Source: DATCYX01 sp963714425
GTDB lineage: Bacteria > Chloroflexota > Anaerolineae > Anaerolineales > UBA4823
Assembly (NCBI GenBank): GCA_963714425.1
Contig: CAVQOI010000010.1
Coordinates: 261,248-325,247, forward strand
Reading direction: 5' to 3'
Length of the DNA: 64,000 bases
Shown: positions 52,843-61,952 of the stretch, in pieces
How the letters are laid out: every line of letters starts with the position of its first letter
Position numbering within the stretch: position 1 is the first letter of the stretch
Notes under the pieces: generated by a model
The model's database searches: none
What the model saw: only the letters and a program-made list of their open reading frames with translations
What the model was told of the DNA's origin: nothing
Position numbers and translations under genes: made by a program

Positions 52843-52873
52843 GCGGCGCACCCGCAGGTGCGCCGCCCTTTTT
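52843..52873 (+). terminator. Rho-independent terminator
   Basis: A 10-bp perfect GC-rich stem (52843-52852 and 52857-52866) with the loop CGCA is followed by CCTTTTT, 25 bp after the flavoprotein stop. Confidence 0.9.
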
Positions 52874-52918
52874 GGCTATTGGAGTAGGCTGGCTGAGCGC
52901 AGCAAAGCCCTGTGTTTG

Positions 52919-52965
52919 GTCATTGCGAGGCAGCGTTCTTGGCTCCCGAAGCAATTTCATCTCTC
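52919..52965. repeat. CATTGCGAGG-type palindromic element
   Basis: The stretch begins CATTGCGAGG and ends CCGAAGCAATTTCATCTC. This pattern is seen in many bacteria as a dispersed intergenic palindrome (ATTGC and GCAAT arms). Confidence 0.4.
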
Positions 52966-53121
52966 CCCCTCCACCTTCCTGATCTCCTCCTCCGTCAAGC
53001 CGTATAATTGGTAAACCAGCTCTTCGACCCGGGGGGTATGCCTGATTGGGTACAGTTATGCATCTCTCCTTCGAAGATGCTGGATCGATTATTATGGCCC
53101 GATTTTTCTCTCGCCCTCGAC

Positions 53122-53183
53122 AAGCCTTGCGAAGGTTTTATACGAGTGCGCAACCCTTCTTCGTGCCAACCTTCGCAAGGCTT
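53122..53183. repeat. AGCCTTGC-type hairpin repeat, copy 2
   Basis: Perfect 16-bp arms (53122-53137 AAGCCTTGCGAAGGTT and 53168-53183 its complement) enclose a 30-nt spacer. Copy 1 is at 402-458. No gene is evident in the 52874-53492 gap around it. Confidence 0.65.
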
Positions 53184-53492
53184 CTTCGCGGCATTCGCGC
53201 CTTCGCGTAATTCGCGTTGAAAAACCCCTCCCCACACCTCACCCCGCGGGTTACCCCATTCTCCGCCCAATATCCCCCAAAAAATCCCCCTTTACTTCCT
53301 CTCTATAATTTCGTACAATTGTTCTAAGAATCGCCTTTCGCTATACGCCATACGCCATATACAATGCCTCGCCCTTCCCATTCACTCTTCACTGAAAAGA
53401 TGCATTGAATGGAAAAATTTTTACTTTCCGCTTTCAAAATTTCAAAAAATCCCCCATTAAGGATGGTTTACCCTACCGGAAGAAGAGCGTGC

Positions 53493-53696
53493 ATGCCTAT
53501 CAGCGAAGAACCTGCTCTGCCTGAATTGCTCAACGTGCTGTGTGTGCTCTCGCTGGCTTCGGGCAGCCAGAAGCGCTTGCTCGACGCCCAGCAAAACCTA
53601 ATAATGAGCCTGCGTGTATACCGAGATAGCTTGCAGGAGGCGCTGGATAACGCCAAGAACGAATTGCAATCCAATGAAACGAATGCACCTTCCTGA
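53493..53696 (+). CDS. Small hypothetical protein
   Basis: The frame gives 67 residues from the ATG at 53493: an acidic start (ISEEPALPELLNVLCVLSLAS) and then a long helix with heptad-like Leu (DAQQNLIMSLRVYRDSLQEAL). A longer form from 53409 is possible. No clear ribosome site was seen and the surrounding DNA is repeat-rich, so the gene is uncertain. Confidence 0.35.
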   Translation: MPISEEPALPELLNVLCVLSLASGSQKRLLDAQQNLIMSLRVYRDSLQEALDNAKNELQSNETNAPS

Positions 53697-54027
53697 CCTG
53701 TGTCGACCACGCCTGCCTTCTCCATTTCAGCCGTGTGCAGGCAGTGTGCGTTGTGGATTGAATGCAAAAAAATATTTTTAGGCTTTCAAAATTTCAAAAA
53801 TATGCCCACCCCCGCAAGGCTCATTTGCAAAGTTTACATTCGCCTCATTCGCCTGAACCTGCGAGCATTGCGAAGCAGGTCGCGTAGCATCTGCGAACGC
53901 AGTGAAGCAGGTCGCGTAGCATCTGCGAACGCAGTGAAGCAGGCATTAGTGAAATTCGCGTTGAAAACATCTCCACTGCAGTCAGCAATCCTCAATCTGC
54001 AATCAGGAATCTCGCCTCCCCCGCCCT
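53697..54027. other. Gene-free gap with tandem repeat
   Basis: This 331-bp gap holds the 32-bp tandem repeat at 53872-53943. It also contains a 15-bp string, AATTCGCGTTGAAAA (53953-53967), that occurs at 53209-53223 too. A long frame across it is a repeat artefact. Confidence 0.5.
53872..53943. repeat. Tandem repeat, 32-bp unit
   Basis: Two identical 32-bp units (53872-53903 and 53904-53935, beginning GAAGCAGGTCGCGTAGCATC) are followed by the first eight bases of a third. Confidence 0.8.
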
Positions 54028-55179
54028 TCACAGGCTTGCCGGCTCGAGCTGCTCTGGCGAAGATTGGGGGTTGCCAGCAAGGAACGCCTCCATGGCGGCT
54101 TCGCCAGCCCGCTTCACCGCCTCCCTTCGCTCTGCGATCATGTTAAATTCCATCGTGCCGATTCCTTTCGCTGGCAGGCGGCAGATCATATTCTTGTATG
54201 CTGAGAGCATGGCTTTATCGTGCGCCGATAGTACCGTCTCCGCTAACCCGTGGATGCGGCGCATCATGGCTTCCAGCAGGTCGATGCGGTCGAGCAAGCT
54301 TGGTGCGCTCAAAGAAGCGGTGGGCGCTTCCCCCGCTCCCGGGACTTCGAGGGTTTCATCGATCAGCAATCCGATCACGTTCTCCGATTGCATGCCCTCT
54401 CCCATGATCTCATCGATGTTTTCATCGCTCGCCACAAAAAGGCTGATGGGAAAATTGGACAGCAACCCGCCATCCACCACCCTGTGCCCGGACAGGTCTC
54501 GCCCGCGGTACGTGCCCCACTCCTGCCTCCAGATCACCTCCTGCCAGGCGAATGGACAGCCCATCGACATGCGCACTGCCCACACCGTGGGCAGGGTGGG
54601 CGCGGTGCGGTGGTTGAGCACCAGCATCTCCTTGCCGGTAAGGTCGGAGGCGACAACCGACAGGTCGCGCCCGGTCTTTTGGTTGAACTCGAACAGGGTT
54701 GAATCAGCCAGGTCGCGCCCCCCTGTGTTGAGCTTTTCCCGCAGCCAGCGCATGAACTCATCGCCCGCGTACCATCCGCCCCACAGAAAGAGCGAGATGA
54801 GATGGCGGACTAAATCGCCCTTGAGCAAGTTGTCGATCAGGCTGTCTACGACGGGTTCGATCAGATCCGGGACCAAGGGGTTGTTCAGCTCCGTGCGCAG
54901 CCAATACCCGAGTTGGTCCTTGACGATCACATCTTCGTAGATTGTCGGCGTATCCATGAAGCTCTCGAAAACGGAACGACCATCGGGCATCTTCTCGTTG
55001 AGTGCTTCCAGGTTCTCTTGCGAGGTATATCCGGCGGCAATCAAACACGCCGTGATTGAGCCAGCCGAAGCGCCAATTAACCGGCGCGGCTTGTGACCAT
55101 GGCGCTCAAAGGCCTGGAGCGCCCCTACGAATGACACTCCCTTTGCACCACCACCTTCGAAGACGAGATCGTATTCCAT
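54028..55179 (-). CDS. Patatin-like phospholipase
   Basis: This 383-residue protein has the patatin catalytic dyad. The oxyanion hole GGGAKG is at about 9-14, the nucleophile serine lies in GASAG (about 40) and the aspartate in VVDGGLLSNFP. Patatins are lipid acyl hydrolases that act on membrane phospholipids. There is no signal peptide. A C-terminal helical part after about 285 has no recognised domain. GGAGG lies before the ATG. It is divergent from the P450 gene. Confidence 0.9.
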   Translation of the reverse strand: MEYDLVFEGGGAKGVSFVGALQAFERHGHKPRRLIGASAGSITACLIAAGYTSQENLEALNEKMPDGRSVFESFMDTPTIYEDVIVKDQLGYWLRTELNNPLVPDLIEPVVDSLIDNLLKGDLVRHLISLFLWGGWYAGDEFMRWLREKLNTGGRDLADSTLFEFNQKTGRDLSVVASDLTGKEMLVLNHRTAPTLPTVWAVRMSMGCPFAWQEVIWRQEWGTYRGRDLSGHRVVDGGLLSNFPISLFVASDENIDEIMGEGMQSENVIGLLIDETLEVPGAGEAPTASLSAPSLLDRIDLLEAMMRRIHGLAETVLSAHDKAMLSAYKNMICRLPAKGIGTMEFNMIAERREAVKRAGEAAMEAFLAGNPQSSPEQLEPASL

Positions 55180-55337
55180 GTGTTTCCTCCCTGCTGAGAT
55201 ATGTACTATATTTTACCAATATTGTATATATATAACCTTACAGTTTTCGATCGGGATATCCATCTGAATGCCCCATTCACTGCTGTTATAATCGACCCAA
55301 TTTGTGCGAATTCTGGCTTCGCAAGAGGGAGGGCTCT

Positions 55338-56666
55338 ATGACACAACCTGACACCGACACACACATCCAATCAACAACCGGACACCGCCTGCCGCCCACC
55401 CCACAGGGGAGCCTGCGCGAGCTGGTGCACAACCCGCTCAACTACTTCCTCTCGCTCACTCGCCAGTATGGCGACCTGGTGTGTTACCGCCCCGCCCCCG
55501 AAACTGCTTATTTGGTCAACCATCCGGATTACATCCGCCATGTGCTGGTCGACAACCACCGCAACTACTCCAAGGACACTTATTCGAACCAGGCATTCAA
55601 GCAAGCCGTTGGACCAGGTTTGATCAATCATGAGGGCGATGCGTGGTTGCGCCAGAGACGCCTGATGCAGCCATCCTTCCACCAGAACAGGCTGGAAGTC
55701 CAGGATGGGATGATTGTCCAGGCCGCGGTGGAGATGCTCGATCGATGGCAGGCTTCCTATGACAATCGCCAGCCAGTGGACGTCGCCCGCGAGATGGCAG
55801 CCCTGACCATGACCATCACCTGCCGGGTCTTGTTTGGCGTCGATCTCGGCGCCGAAGTGAACACAATCGGGGAGATTATCAATGGCGTAGCCAGCCTGCT
55901 GGAAAAGCCCAACCATCCCCGCTTGCAGCAGGCTGCCCGGGAGTTCGCAGGCGTGGTCGACCGTATCATCGAGCAGAGCCGCAGCAATTCCTCCGATCAA
56001 GGCGACTTGCTGAGCACGCTGATGCGGGAGCGTGATGAAGTCAGCGGGAGCGTGATGGCTGACGGGCAGCTGCGCAGCGAGGTCATGGGCTTACTCCTCG
56101 CCGGGTATGAGACCACAGCCAATGCGCTCACTTGGACATACTACCTGCTCTCCCAGAACCTGTGGGCTTCGGAGCGCTTGCGAGAGGAAGTCCGCCAGAC
56201 GCTGGGGGAGCGTAAACCTACCTCGGCGGATTTAGCTCACCTCCCATACCTGCGCCAGATCCTGGATGAAAGCCTGCGGCTGTTCCCTCCCGCCTGGATC
56301 ATCGGGAGGCGCGCCATCGCCCAAGATAGCATCGGCGGCTACCACGTACCTGCTGGTACGGTGATCGCCATCTGCATTTATACCCTTCACCGCCACCCTG
56401 CTTTTTGGGAGCAGCCCGACCAGTTCGATCCAGAGCGCTTTTCCCCTGAGCGCTCTGCCGACCGCAAGCGCAATGCCTACATGCCCTTCAGCATCGGTCC
56501 GCGCCAATGCATCGGCTCCAATTTTGCCCTGCTTGAAGCCGGTCTGATCCTGGCCTGCATCGCACAGCGCTTTGAGTTGCACCTGTTGCCGGATACAGAG
56601 GTCCAACCCCAGCCCTTATTTGTGCTGCGTCCCAACCGGGATTTATTGATGACGCTGCATCTTTAA
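55338..56666 (+). CDS. Cytochrome P450
   Basis: This 442-residue heme monooxygenase has the I-helix motif AGYETT (255-260), ExxR at E311-R314, PERF at 365-368 and the heme cysteine C391 in FSIGPRQCIG. The N terminus has no membrane anchor. It resembles the soluble fatty-acid hydroxylase-like P450 groups (CYP102/CYP120-type relatives), but the substrate is unknown. The ATG at 55338 has GAGGGA upstream and is preferred to a start at 55302. No reductase or ferredoxin gene of a standard type is adjacent. A 54-bp palindrome follows. Confidence 0.92.
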   Translation: MTQPDTDTHIQSTTGHRLPPTPQGSLRELVHNPLNYFLSLTRQYGDLVCYRPAPETAYLVNHPDYIRHVLVDNHRNYSKDTYSNQAFKQAVGPGLINHEGDAWLRQRRLMQPSFHQNRLEVQDGMIVQAAVEMLDRWQASYDNRQPVDVAREMAALTMTITCRVLFGVDLGAEVNTIGEIINGVASLLEKPNHPRLQQAAREFAGVVDRIIEQSRSNSSDQGDLLSTLMRERDEVSGSVMADGQLRSEVMGLLLAGYETTANALTWTYYLLSQNLWASERLREEVRQTLGERKPTSADLAHLPYLRQILDESLRLFPPAWIIGRRAIAQDSIGGYHVPAGTVIAICIYTLHRHPAFWEQPDQFDPERFSPERSADRKRNAYMPFSIGPRQCIGSNFALLEAGLILACIAQRFELHLLPDTEVQPQPLFVLRPNRDLLMTLHL

Positions 56667-56750
56667 GAGCGATATTGCCCAACATGATTAACCCCGGATA
56701 TCATCTTTACAGGGTTAATCGTAAAAATTTCACCCCCACCCGGAGTTAGT

Positions 56751-56804
56751 TCGGAAAAATGGTTGGTTTGCGGGTCATGACCCGCAAACCAACCATTTTT
56801 CCGA
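56751..56804. terminator. Perfect 54-bp palindrome between convergent genes
   Basis: The sequence reads the same on both strands over 54 bases, with no loop. The left arm (56751-56777) starts TCGGAAAAATGGTTGG and the centre is GGTCATGACC. It has A- and T-runs on both sides, so it could end transcription of the P450 gene (+) and the polyferredoxin gene (-). It could also extrude as a cruciform. Confidence 0.7.
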
Positions 56805-56857
56805 GTTTCGTCCCCCTCCCACCGCTACCTGCGGCCAAGCCAAGCCGGGAGTCGGAA

Positions 56858-56882
56858 GGGAGGGGGACCGAGGGGGTGGGGG
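56858..56882 (+). other. G-quadruplex motif
   Basis: G3-A-G5-ACCGA-G5-T-G5 lies just after the polyferredoxin stop, on the strand that is its template. All four loops and runs satisfy the G3+N1-7 rule. Confidence 0.55.
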
Positions 56883-56890
56883 TAAGATAA

Positions 56891-58459
56891 TTATAAGTTG
56901 CCGCTGCGCGGGGAGTAGATGCGTATCGCCGCCGGACCCACCACCGGGCAGCGGTACTCGCAGATGCCGCAGCCGATACACAGCGCTGTATCCACGTGGG
57001 GCAACTGCAGGTCGAGCCCTTCTTCGCTCGACTTTTCCAGGTAAACAGCCTTGTGTGGCACCGGGCACATCTCCTCGCAGATGATGCACTCCCCCTGCTC
57101 GCTCCAGGGGATGCAGCGATCCCTGTCAATTGCCGCCACGCCGATCACCTGCTGGCGCTTGTCCTCCAGGGTTAGGTTCGGAATGGCCTGCACGGGGCAA
57201 ACTTGCCCGCAGGCGTTGCAGGCATAGTCGCAGTACCCCAGGCGCGGCGCCAGCACCGGCGTCCAGAAGCCTTCCAGCCCGGCCTCGGTGAGGGCTGGCT
57301 GCAAGCCCCCCGTAGGGCAGGTGAATACGCAGGCTCCACAGCGGATGCAGCGCTCAGCAAAGGCCTCATCTCCCGCGCCCGGCGGTTGCAGCCGGAAGGG
57401 ATGGCGCTCGCGCTGCGAGTCCCCTTTAGCTGCCAGGGCTGCCCCCGCCAGGGCTATCCCGAAAGTTGCCAGCGCCTGCTTCCTGCCGGGATCATAAGGT
57501 TGCGCCTCCGCTAAAGCTGCCCACCCCTGGAAGCGGAAGCCACTGCGCCTTCCTTTTGTGCGGTGAGATGGGCAGACTTCCAGGCAGTCCATGCACAGCG
57601 TGCACTCTGCCGGATCGCTGGTGAAGCTACGCTCTGGATCAATGGTTCCGGTGGGGCAGGCATGTTCACACAGAGCGCAGCTGGGGCAGTCTTCGCCGAC
57701 CACACGCCGCACCAGGGCAAGCCGGCTGAGCACCCCCAGCAAGCCCCCCAGCGGGCACAGGTAGCGGCACCAGAAGCGCGGCGCCCAGGCGTTCAAGCCG
57801 ATCACACCCAACAGGACGAGGGCGAACAGCCATCCTGCCCGGCTGCCCACTGGCTGGGAGGGCAGCAAGGCGGGGCGAACCCAGGCGTCGAAGGCTGCCA
57901 CCGCCTGGCCCAGACCGGGCACCGGGTACAGGATTTCTTCCATCACTGTCACCAGCCGGTCGAGCGCAGGCCATACACCGCTGGCCAGACCGCGCAGCAG
58001 CAGGGTGAGCGGGTCCAGCACCAGCAGTGTCAGGCTTCCCGCCAAGGCCATTCCCAGGATGACGACCAGCAACAGGGTTTTGAGGCCGCGCCAGGCTTCG
58101 GGTGGCGTAGAATGCGAGCGCTGGCGCATCGGGATGAGATCCAGCAGCGTGCCCATAGGGCAGATCCAACCGCAAAAGGCGCGTCCAAAGACCAGCGTAA
58201 TTCCTAAGGTTAGTAATGCCAGGGCTGAACCAGCCAGCCACTCCCGCGTGGCAACCGCCTGCGCCAACACCACCAGCGGGTCCAGACGCAGGAACAGGTT
58301 GGCAACTTCTCCGGAGAGCCTGGCGGACGGCAATCCCAGGAACAATGCCACGAATGCAATCAGTGCAATCCCCTGGCTGATCTTTCGGGTGTGGCTCCAG
58401 GTGAAACGACGCCGGCGCTGCTGACCTCGGGACTTAACCCTCAATAGCGATCTCATCAA
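56891..58459 (-). CDS. Membrane polyferredoxin (NapH/NosR-like)
   Basis: This 522-residue protein has an N-terminal membrane part with about five helices. Two CxxxCP motifs lie at membrane edges (FCGWICPMG and WCRYLCPLG). Several 4Fe-4S ferredoxin motifs follow: CPSCALCEHACP, CTLCMDCLEVCP, CIRCGACVFTCP, CNACGQVCP, CIICEEMCP and CIGCGICEYRCP. This is the NapH/NosR/RnfC-like class that passes electrons between quinol and cytoplasmic acceptors. Its start overlaps the end of the DUF362 gene by 26 bp. The acceptor is unknown. Confidence 0.85.
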   Translation of the reverse strand: MMRSLLRVKSRGQQRRRRFTWSHTRKISQGIALIAFVALFLGLPSARLSGEVANLFLRLDPLVVLAQAVATREWLAGSALALLTLGITLVFGRAFCGWICPMGTLLDLIPMRQRSHSTPPEAWRGLKTLLLVVILGMALAGSLTLLVLDPLTLLLRGLASGVWPALDRLVTVMEEILYPVPGLGQAVAAFDAWVRPALLPSQPVGSRAGWLFALVLLGVIGLNAWAPRFWCRYLCPLGGLLGVLSRLALVRRVVGEDCPSCALCEHACPTGTIDPERSFTSDPAECTLCMDCLEVCPSHRTKGRRSGFRFQGWAALAEAQPYDPGRKQALATFGIALAGAALAAKGDSQRERHPFRLQPPGAGDEAFAERCIRCGACVFTCPTGGLQPALTEAGLEGFWTPVLAPRLGYCDYACNACGQVCPVQAIPNLTLEDKRQQVIGVAAIDRDRCIPWSEQGECIICEEMCPVPHKAVYLEKSSEEGLDLQLPHVDTALCIGCGICEYRCPVVGPAAIRIYSPRSGNL

Positions 58460-59489
58460 TATTCAGGTTCTCCAGGTCGGAGCGTCCCAGGCCCATCTCC
58501 GTGCCCGCGCGGACATAAGCCAGGTCGTGCGGCTGCATGCCGAACAGCGTGGCAGCATAGCTATCGGCAGCAACCACGTCTGCGCTGGCGATAAGCGTGT
58601 CCATCTGTTTCACATCGTCCAGGCTTCCACCGGTGGGTCCGTGATCCATGAGCGTGCGCACTGCATCGACCACGGTTAGCTGCGGGCGGATCCGGCTGCT
58701 CAGGTCAGCCAATCGCTGCCCCAGGTCTTGGTGGATCTCGCCGCGGTCGCGGATCAATCCCATCAGATTCTTCATCCCCAGGGTCAGGCGCGCCAGGCTG
58801 TGGTGCTTGGCGATGGGCACGTTGATAAGCACATCTGCATCCAGAGCGCCATCGTAAATGCTGGTCTCGCGCAGGCTTTTGCCGGCTTCAATCTTCTTGG
58901 AAACGAATTGGAATTTCTTCATCACTACCATCTCGCCGCCGGCGGCATGCACTTGCTCGGCGATGCCACTGCGGGTGTAGGCTTCCTCTGGCGAACCACC
59001 AAAAGGAAAGTCCATCACCTGCACCAGGCGAGCCCCCGCCTCCAGTGCCAAGCGCACAAGCGCACCCACTACCCAGGGATTTGTGGTGGCAGCGTACTCA
59101 TAGGTATGGTAGGCAACACAGATATTCGGCTTGATGATCACCCAGCTGCCTTGCGTCACAAAGCGTTCCATACCCCCCAGGGCAGTCAGGGCGCGCCGTA
59201 CCATCGTCTCTGGCTCGCCATGGCGCGCTACAACCAGGTCGGGTATCCTGGCGGTTGGAGATGGTAATGGGCTGCTCTGGGGAACCTCGGGTGAGGTCTC
59301 GGGTGGCGCCAGCGTCTCGGTAGGCTGCGTGGTAGCGGATGGTAGCGGCTCGACCACCGTGCCGGTGGGGGTGGGGAGGGCAGGGGGCAGCGAGAGCCAC
59401 TTGCAGGCGCCAGTCAGCTGCTGGATCGCCACTGCACCCATGCCTGCGGCAGCCGCACGCAGGAATTCCCGGCGTGACAGTTTCTGCAT
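58434..59489 (-). CDS. DUF362 protein with Tat signal
   Basis: This 351-residue protein has a twin-arginine signal (SRREFLRAAA) and a Ser/Thr/Pro-rich spacer. A DUF362 domain follows, with VIIKPNICVAYHTYEYAATT and the Asp-containing QVMDFPFGGSPEEAYTRSG. DUF362 proteins often accompany iron-sulfur proteins. It is the first gene of a two-gene operon with the polyferredoxin, overlapping it by 26 bp. AGGAGG precedes the ATG. The Tat signal implies that it is folded, probably with a cofactor, before export. Confidence 0.82.
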   Translation of the reverse strand: MQKLSRREFLRAAAAGMGAVAIQQLTGACKWLSLPPALPTPTGTVVEPLPSATTQPTETLAPPETSPEVPQSSPLPSPTARIPDLVVARHGEPETMVRRALTALGGMERFVTQGSWVIIKPNICVAYHTYEYAATTNPWVVGALVRLALEAGARLVQVMDFPFGGSPEEAYTRSGIAEQVHAAGGEMVVMKKFQFVSKKIEAGKSLRETSIYDGALDADVLINVPIAKHHSLARLTLGMKNLMGLIRDRGEIHQDLGQRLADLSSRIRPQLTVVDAVRTLMDHGPTGGSLDDVKQMDTLIASADVVAADSYAATLFGMQPHDLAYVRAGTEMGLGRSDLENLNIDEIAIEG

Positions 59490-59590
59490 AGGTCTACCTC
59501 CTCGTACTCCTTCTAATATACAGGCATATCCGGAGGTTGTCAGGTGATAGATGTCATATTTCTTTGTCCCCCACCCCCTTCAGCGTACAG

Positions 59591-60727
59591 CTACTCCGCG
59601 TGAAGCCGCCAATCGCGCCTGGCTAACGGTCGGTAGTCCACCTTGGCATGGATAAATGGCACGTAGATTTGTTCTTCTTCTGCGGGAGGTGGGTTAGCCA
59701 GGAACCAGGTGCGTGCCGTGGTATCGGTCTTGAAGAATGTCATCAGCTGCTCGGCAACTTTAGGCTTGCCACCGCTGTCTGATGGGTGGACGCAGTCCGC
59801 TTTCAGATCCTCGGGCGTCCAAATCATGCCATCGGAGCGCGGGTTGAGACCATCAATCCATAAGTATGGCCCCCAGGCCATATAGGGCGCCATCACGGTT
59901 CCGACTTGCGGGCTGAAATTCAGGCTCGGGTCACCTATGATCTGCTTTTCGATCATCCACTTGACCGCAAAGCCGGTCTCGAAGGAGCCCGGTTCTGGGT
60001 TTGCGCCTTCCCAATATGCATAGGCGCGCGTGCGGCTGGAGAAATATGCCAGCTTGAGATTGGGGAAGTGGACGATCAGATTATGGGCTATCGTTTCGAG
60101 GTCGCCTTGAAGTTTATACATTGCCTCTGGCAGCTCGTTAATGTCGAAGTTGGTCAATTTGACCCAAACGGCTTGCACTTGCAGGGGAGTCACGCCTTTG
60201 AACGCCAGCAGCTCGTCCACGAATTGCCAGGCGCGCGCCTCGGGGTCAACCCAGGATGTTGCCACCATGCCTCCCTGGGCGCCATTAGCAATTACCAGGT
60301 GTGGATTTAGGCTATCGTCTTGCCTGGCATTGCGCTCGAAAGTCCCAAACTCTCCCGCGGTATTGGACATACCTATGGAGACCAGCACAATCTTGCCTTG
60401 CGGATTGGGAGCGCCTGCTGCATCGCGCGGCACCACCTGGGCCGCCATGGCCAGGCCGGCTGCATTGTGCGCAGGAGGCCGGATGTTGCTGCCATTTGGG
60501 TACAAGCCCCCGGTGAAGCCGGTGGGGCCGTCATCCATGCGGATGTATTCTTCGTTCCCCAGATCGATCAGCGGTTTGCTGACCGAGATGAACTCGCCCT
60601 GGCAGGTCGGTTGCTGCAAGGCAATCCCATCTGGGGGCTGCTGCGGAAGGGATAACTCATGGGCGGCAACCGGCCCCGGCAGGATGAACGCCAGTAGTAA
60701 TGCAAAACGAAACCAGGTTTTCCGCAT
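59591..60727 (-). CDS. Secreted SGNH-like hydrolase
   Basis: This 378-residue protein has a Sec signal (about 1-22, ending GPVAA). The first block contains IGMSNTAGEF, with the serine in the position of the GDS motif, and the last block is DCVHPSDSG, matching the DxxH end of SGNH esterases. The middle (TNFDINELPEAMYKLQGDLE) is less typical. It may be an outside esterase. Its ATG lies one base after the stop of the aldo/keto reductase gene, so the two are co-transcribed. Confidence 0.6.
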   Translation of the reverse strand: MRKTWFRFALLLAFILPGPVAAHELSLPQQPPDGIALQQPTCQGEFISVSKPLIDLGNEEYIRMDDGPTGFTGGLYPNGSNIRPPAHNAAGLAMAAQVVPRDAAGAPNPQGKIVLVSIGMSNTAGEFGTFERNARQDDSLNPHLVIANGAQGGMVATSWVDPEARAWQFVDELLAFKGVTPLQVQAVWVKLTNFDINELPEAMYKLQGDLETIAHNLIVHFPNLKLAYFSSRTRAYAYWEGANPEPGSFETGFAVKWMIEKQIIGDPSLNFSPQVGTVMAPYMAWGPYLWIDGLNPRSDGMIWTPEDLKADCVHPSDSGGKPKVAEQLMTFFKTDTTARTWFLANPPPAEEEQIYVPFIHAKVDYRPLARRDWRLHAE

Positions 60728-60728
60728 G

Positions 60729-61709
60729 CTAACTGTGCCCCAGTACTGGATGCGGTTGGTAAAGCTCCTCCAAAGACTTCATCTCCTCCTCGGAGAGGCG
60801 GATTTCCAGCGCTGCCAGTGATTCATCTAGCTGGAACATCTGGCTCGCCCCAATGATAGGCGTGCTGACGCCCGGCTTGTGCAGAAGCCAGGCTAAGGCG
60901 ATCTGTGCGGGGGATCTGCCCTGCTGTGCAGCGATTGCCTTCACTCGCTCGACTATTTGGAAGTCCTCATCCCGGTAATACATCCGGTGACCATAGTCAT
61001 CGGTCTTGGCGCGGGAGGTCTCCCCCCAATCCTCAGCGGAGCGATTCCCTGCCAGGAAGCCACGCGCCAGCGGGCTCCAGGGGAGGAGTCCGATGCCCTC
61101 TGCCCGGCAGAGCGGGTTCATCTCGCGCTCCTCTTCGCGATAGATAAGGTTGTAATGGTTCTGCATTGAAACAAAGCGCGTCCAGCCACGCAGATCAGCC
61201 AGGTACAGCGCTCTTGTAAATTGCCAGGCATACATGCTCGAGGCGCCGATATAACGCACCTTGCCAGATTTGACCACGTCGTGAAGGGCTTCGAGAGTCT
61301 CCTCCAGGGGTGTCGCAGGGTCGTAGCGATGGATCTGGTACAGATCGATGTAGTCTGTTCCCAGACGGTGCAGGGAATCATCGACGGCTTGCAGGATGTG
61401 CAACCGGGATAAGCCGCCCTGGTTTGGCTTGTCGTTATAAGGGAAGAAGACCTTGGTTGCGATGACCACCTCCTGGCGACTGGCGAAATCGCGCAGGGCG
61501 CGCCCTGTGACCTCCTCGCTTACACCCTGTGAGTATATGTTGGCGGTATCGAAGAAGTTGATCCCCGCCTCAATCGCCTTGCGGATGATGGGGCGGCTGT
61601 GCTCTTCGTCCAGCACCCAAGGGCGCCACTCGGGTGTGCCGTAGGTCATCATGCCGAGACATACTCGAGAGACCTTCAAGCCGCTACGGCCCAGGTTGAG
61701 GTATTGCAT
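60729..61709 (-). CDS. Aldo/keto reductase
   Basis: This 326-residue NADPH-dependent reductase has the family blocks GLKVSRVCLGMMTYG, FFDTANIYSQGVSEE (catalytic D and Y), the lysine in VVIATKVF, IDLYQIHRYDP, then IGASQMFQLDES near the end. It is a monomeric TIM-barrel enzyme acting on aldehydes or ketones. The ATG at 61709 is preferred because GGAAGGAG lies five bases upstream; a GTG at 61724 is possible. Confidence 0.9.
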   Translation of the reverse strand: MQYLNLGRSGLKVSRVCLGMMTYGTPEWRPWVLDEEHSRPIIRKAIEAGINFFDTANIYSQGVSEEVTGRALRDFASRQEVVIATKVFFPYNDKPNQGGLSRLHILQAVDDSLHRLGTDYIDLYQIHRYDPATPLEETLEALHDVVKSGKVRYIGASSMYAWQFTRALYLADLRGWTRFVSMQNHYNLIYREEEREMNPLCRAEGIGLLPWSPLARGFLAGNRSAEDWGETSRAKTDDYGHRMYYRDEDFQIVERVKAIAAQQGRSPAQIALAWLLHKPGVSTPIIGASQMFQLDESLAALEIRLSEEEMKSLEELYQPHPVLGHS

Positions 61710-61952
61710 CCATACTCCTTCCACAGATATGAGGATAATTCTTGATGCACTTGCACTCTAAACGCGTCCTGGTGTTTGATCCCGACTGATATAATACCAG
61801 AGTTATCTATGATGGCGGGAACGCCAGCGAGTTTCTCGCCCCGACCCCTAGCGATTACGCTTTATCAACGCAAGTGGATGAGCTACCAGGGAAACATGGC
61901 AAAACTACCCCCATCTAAGCGTGGACCCCGCAAGATTAAGAAGGAGGCAAAA

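Noticed and set aside
53700..54146. Open frame of 148 codons
   Set aside because: It runs through the 32-bp tandem repeat and into the patatin gene on the other strand, so it is a repeat artefact.
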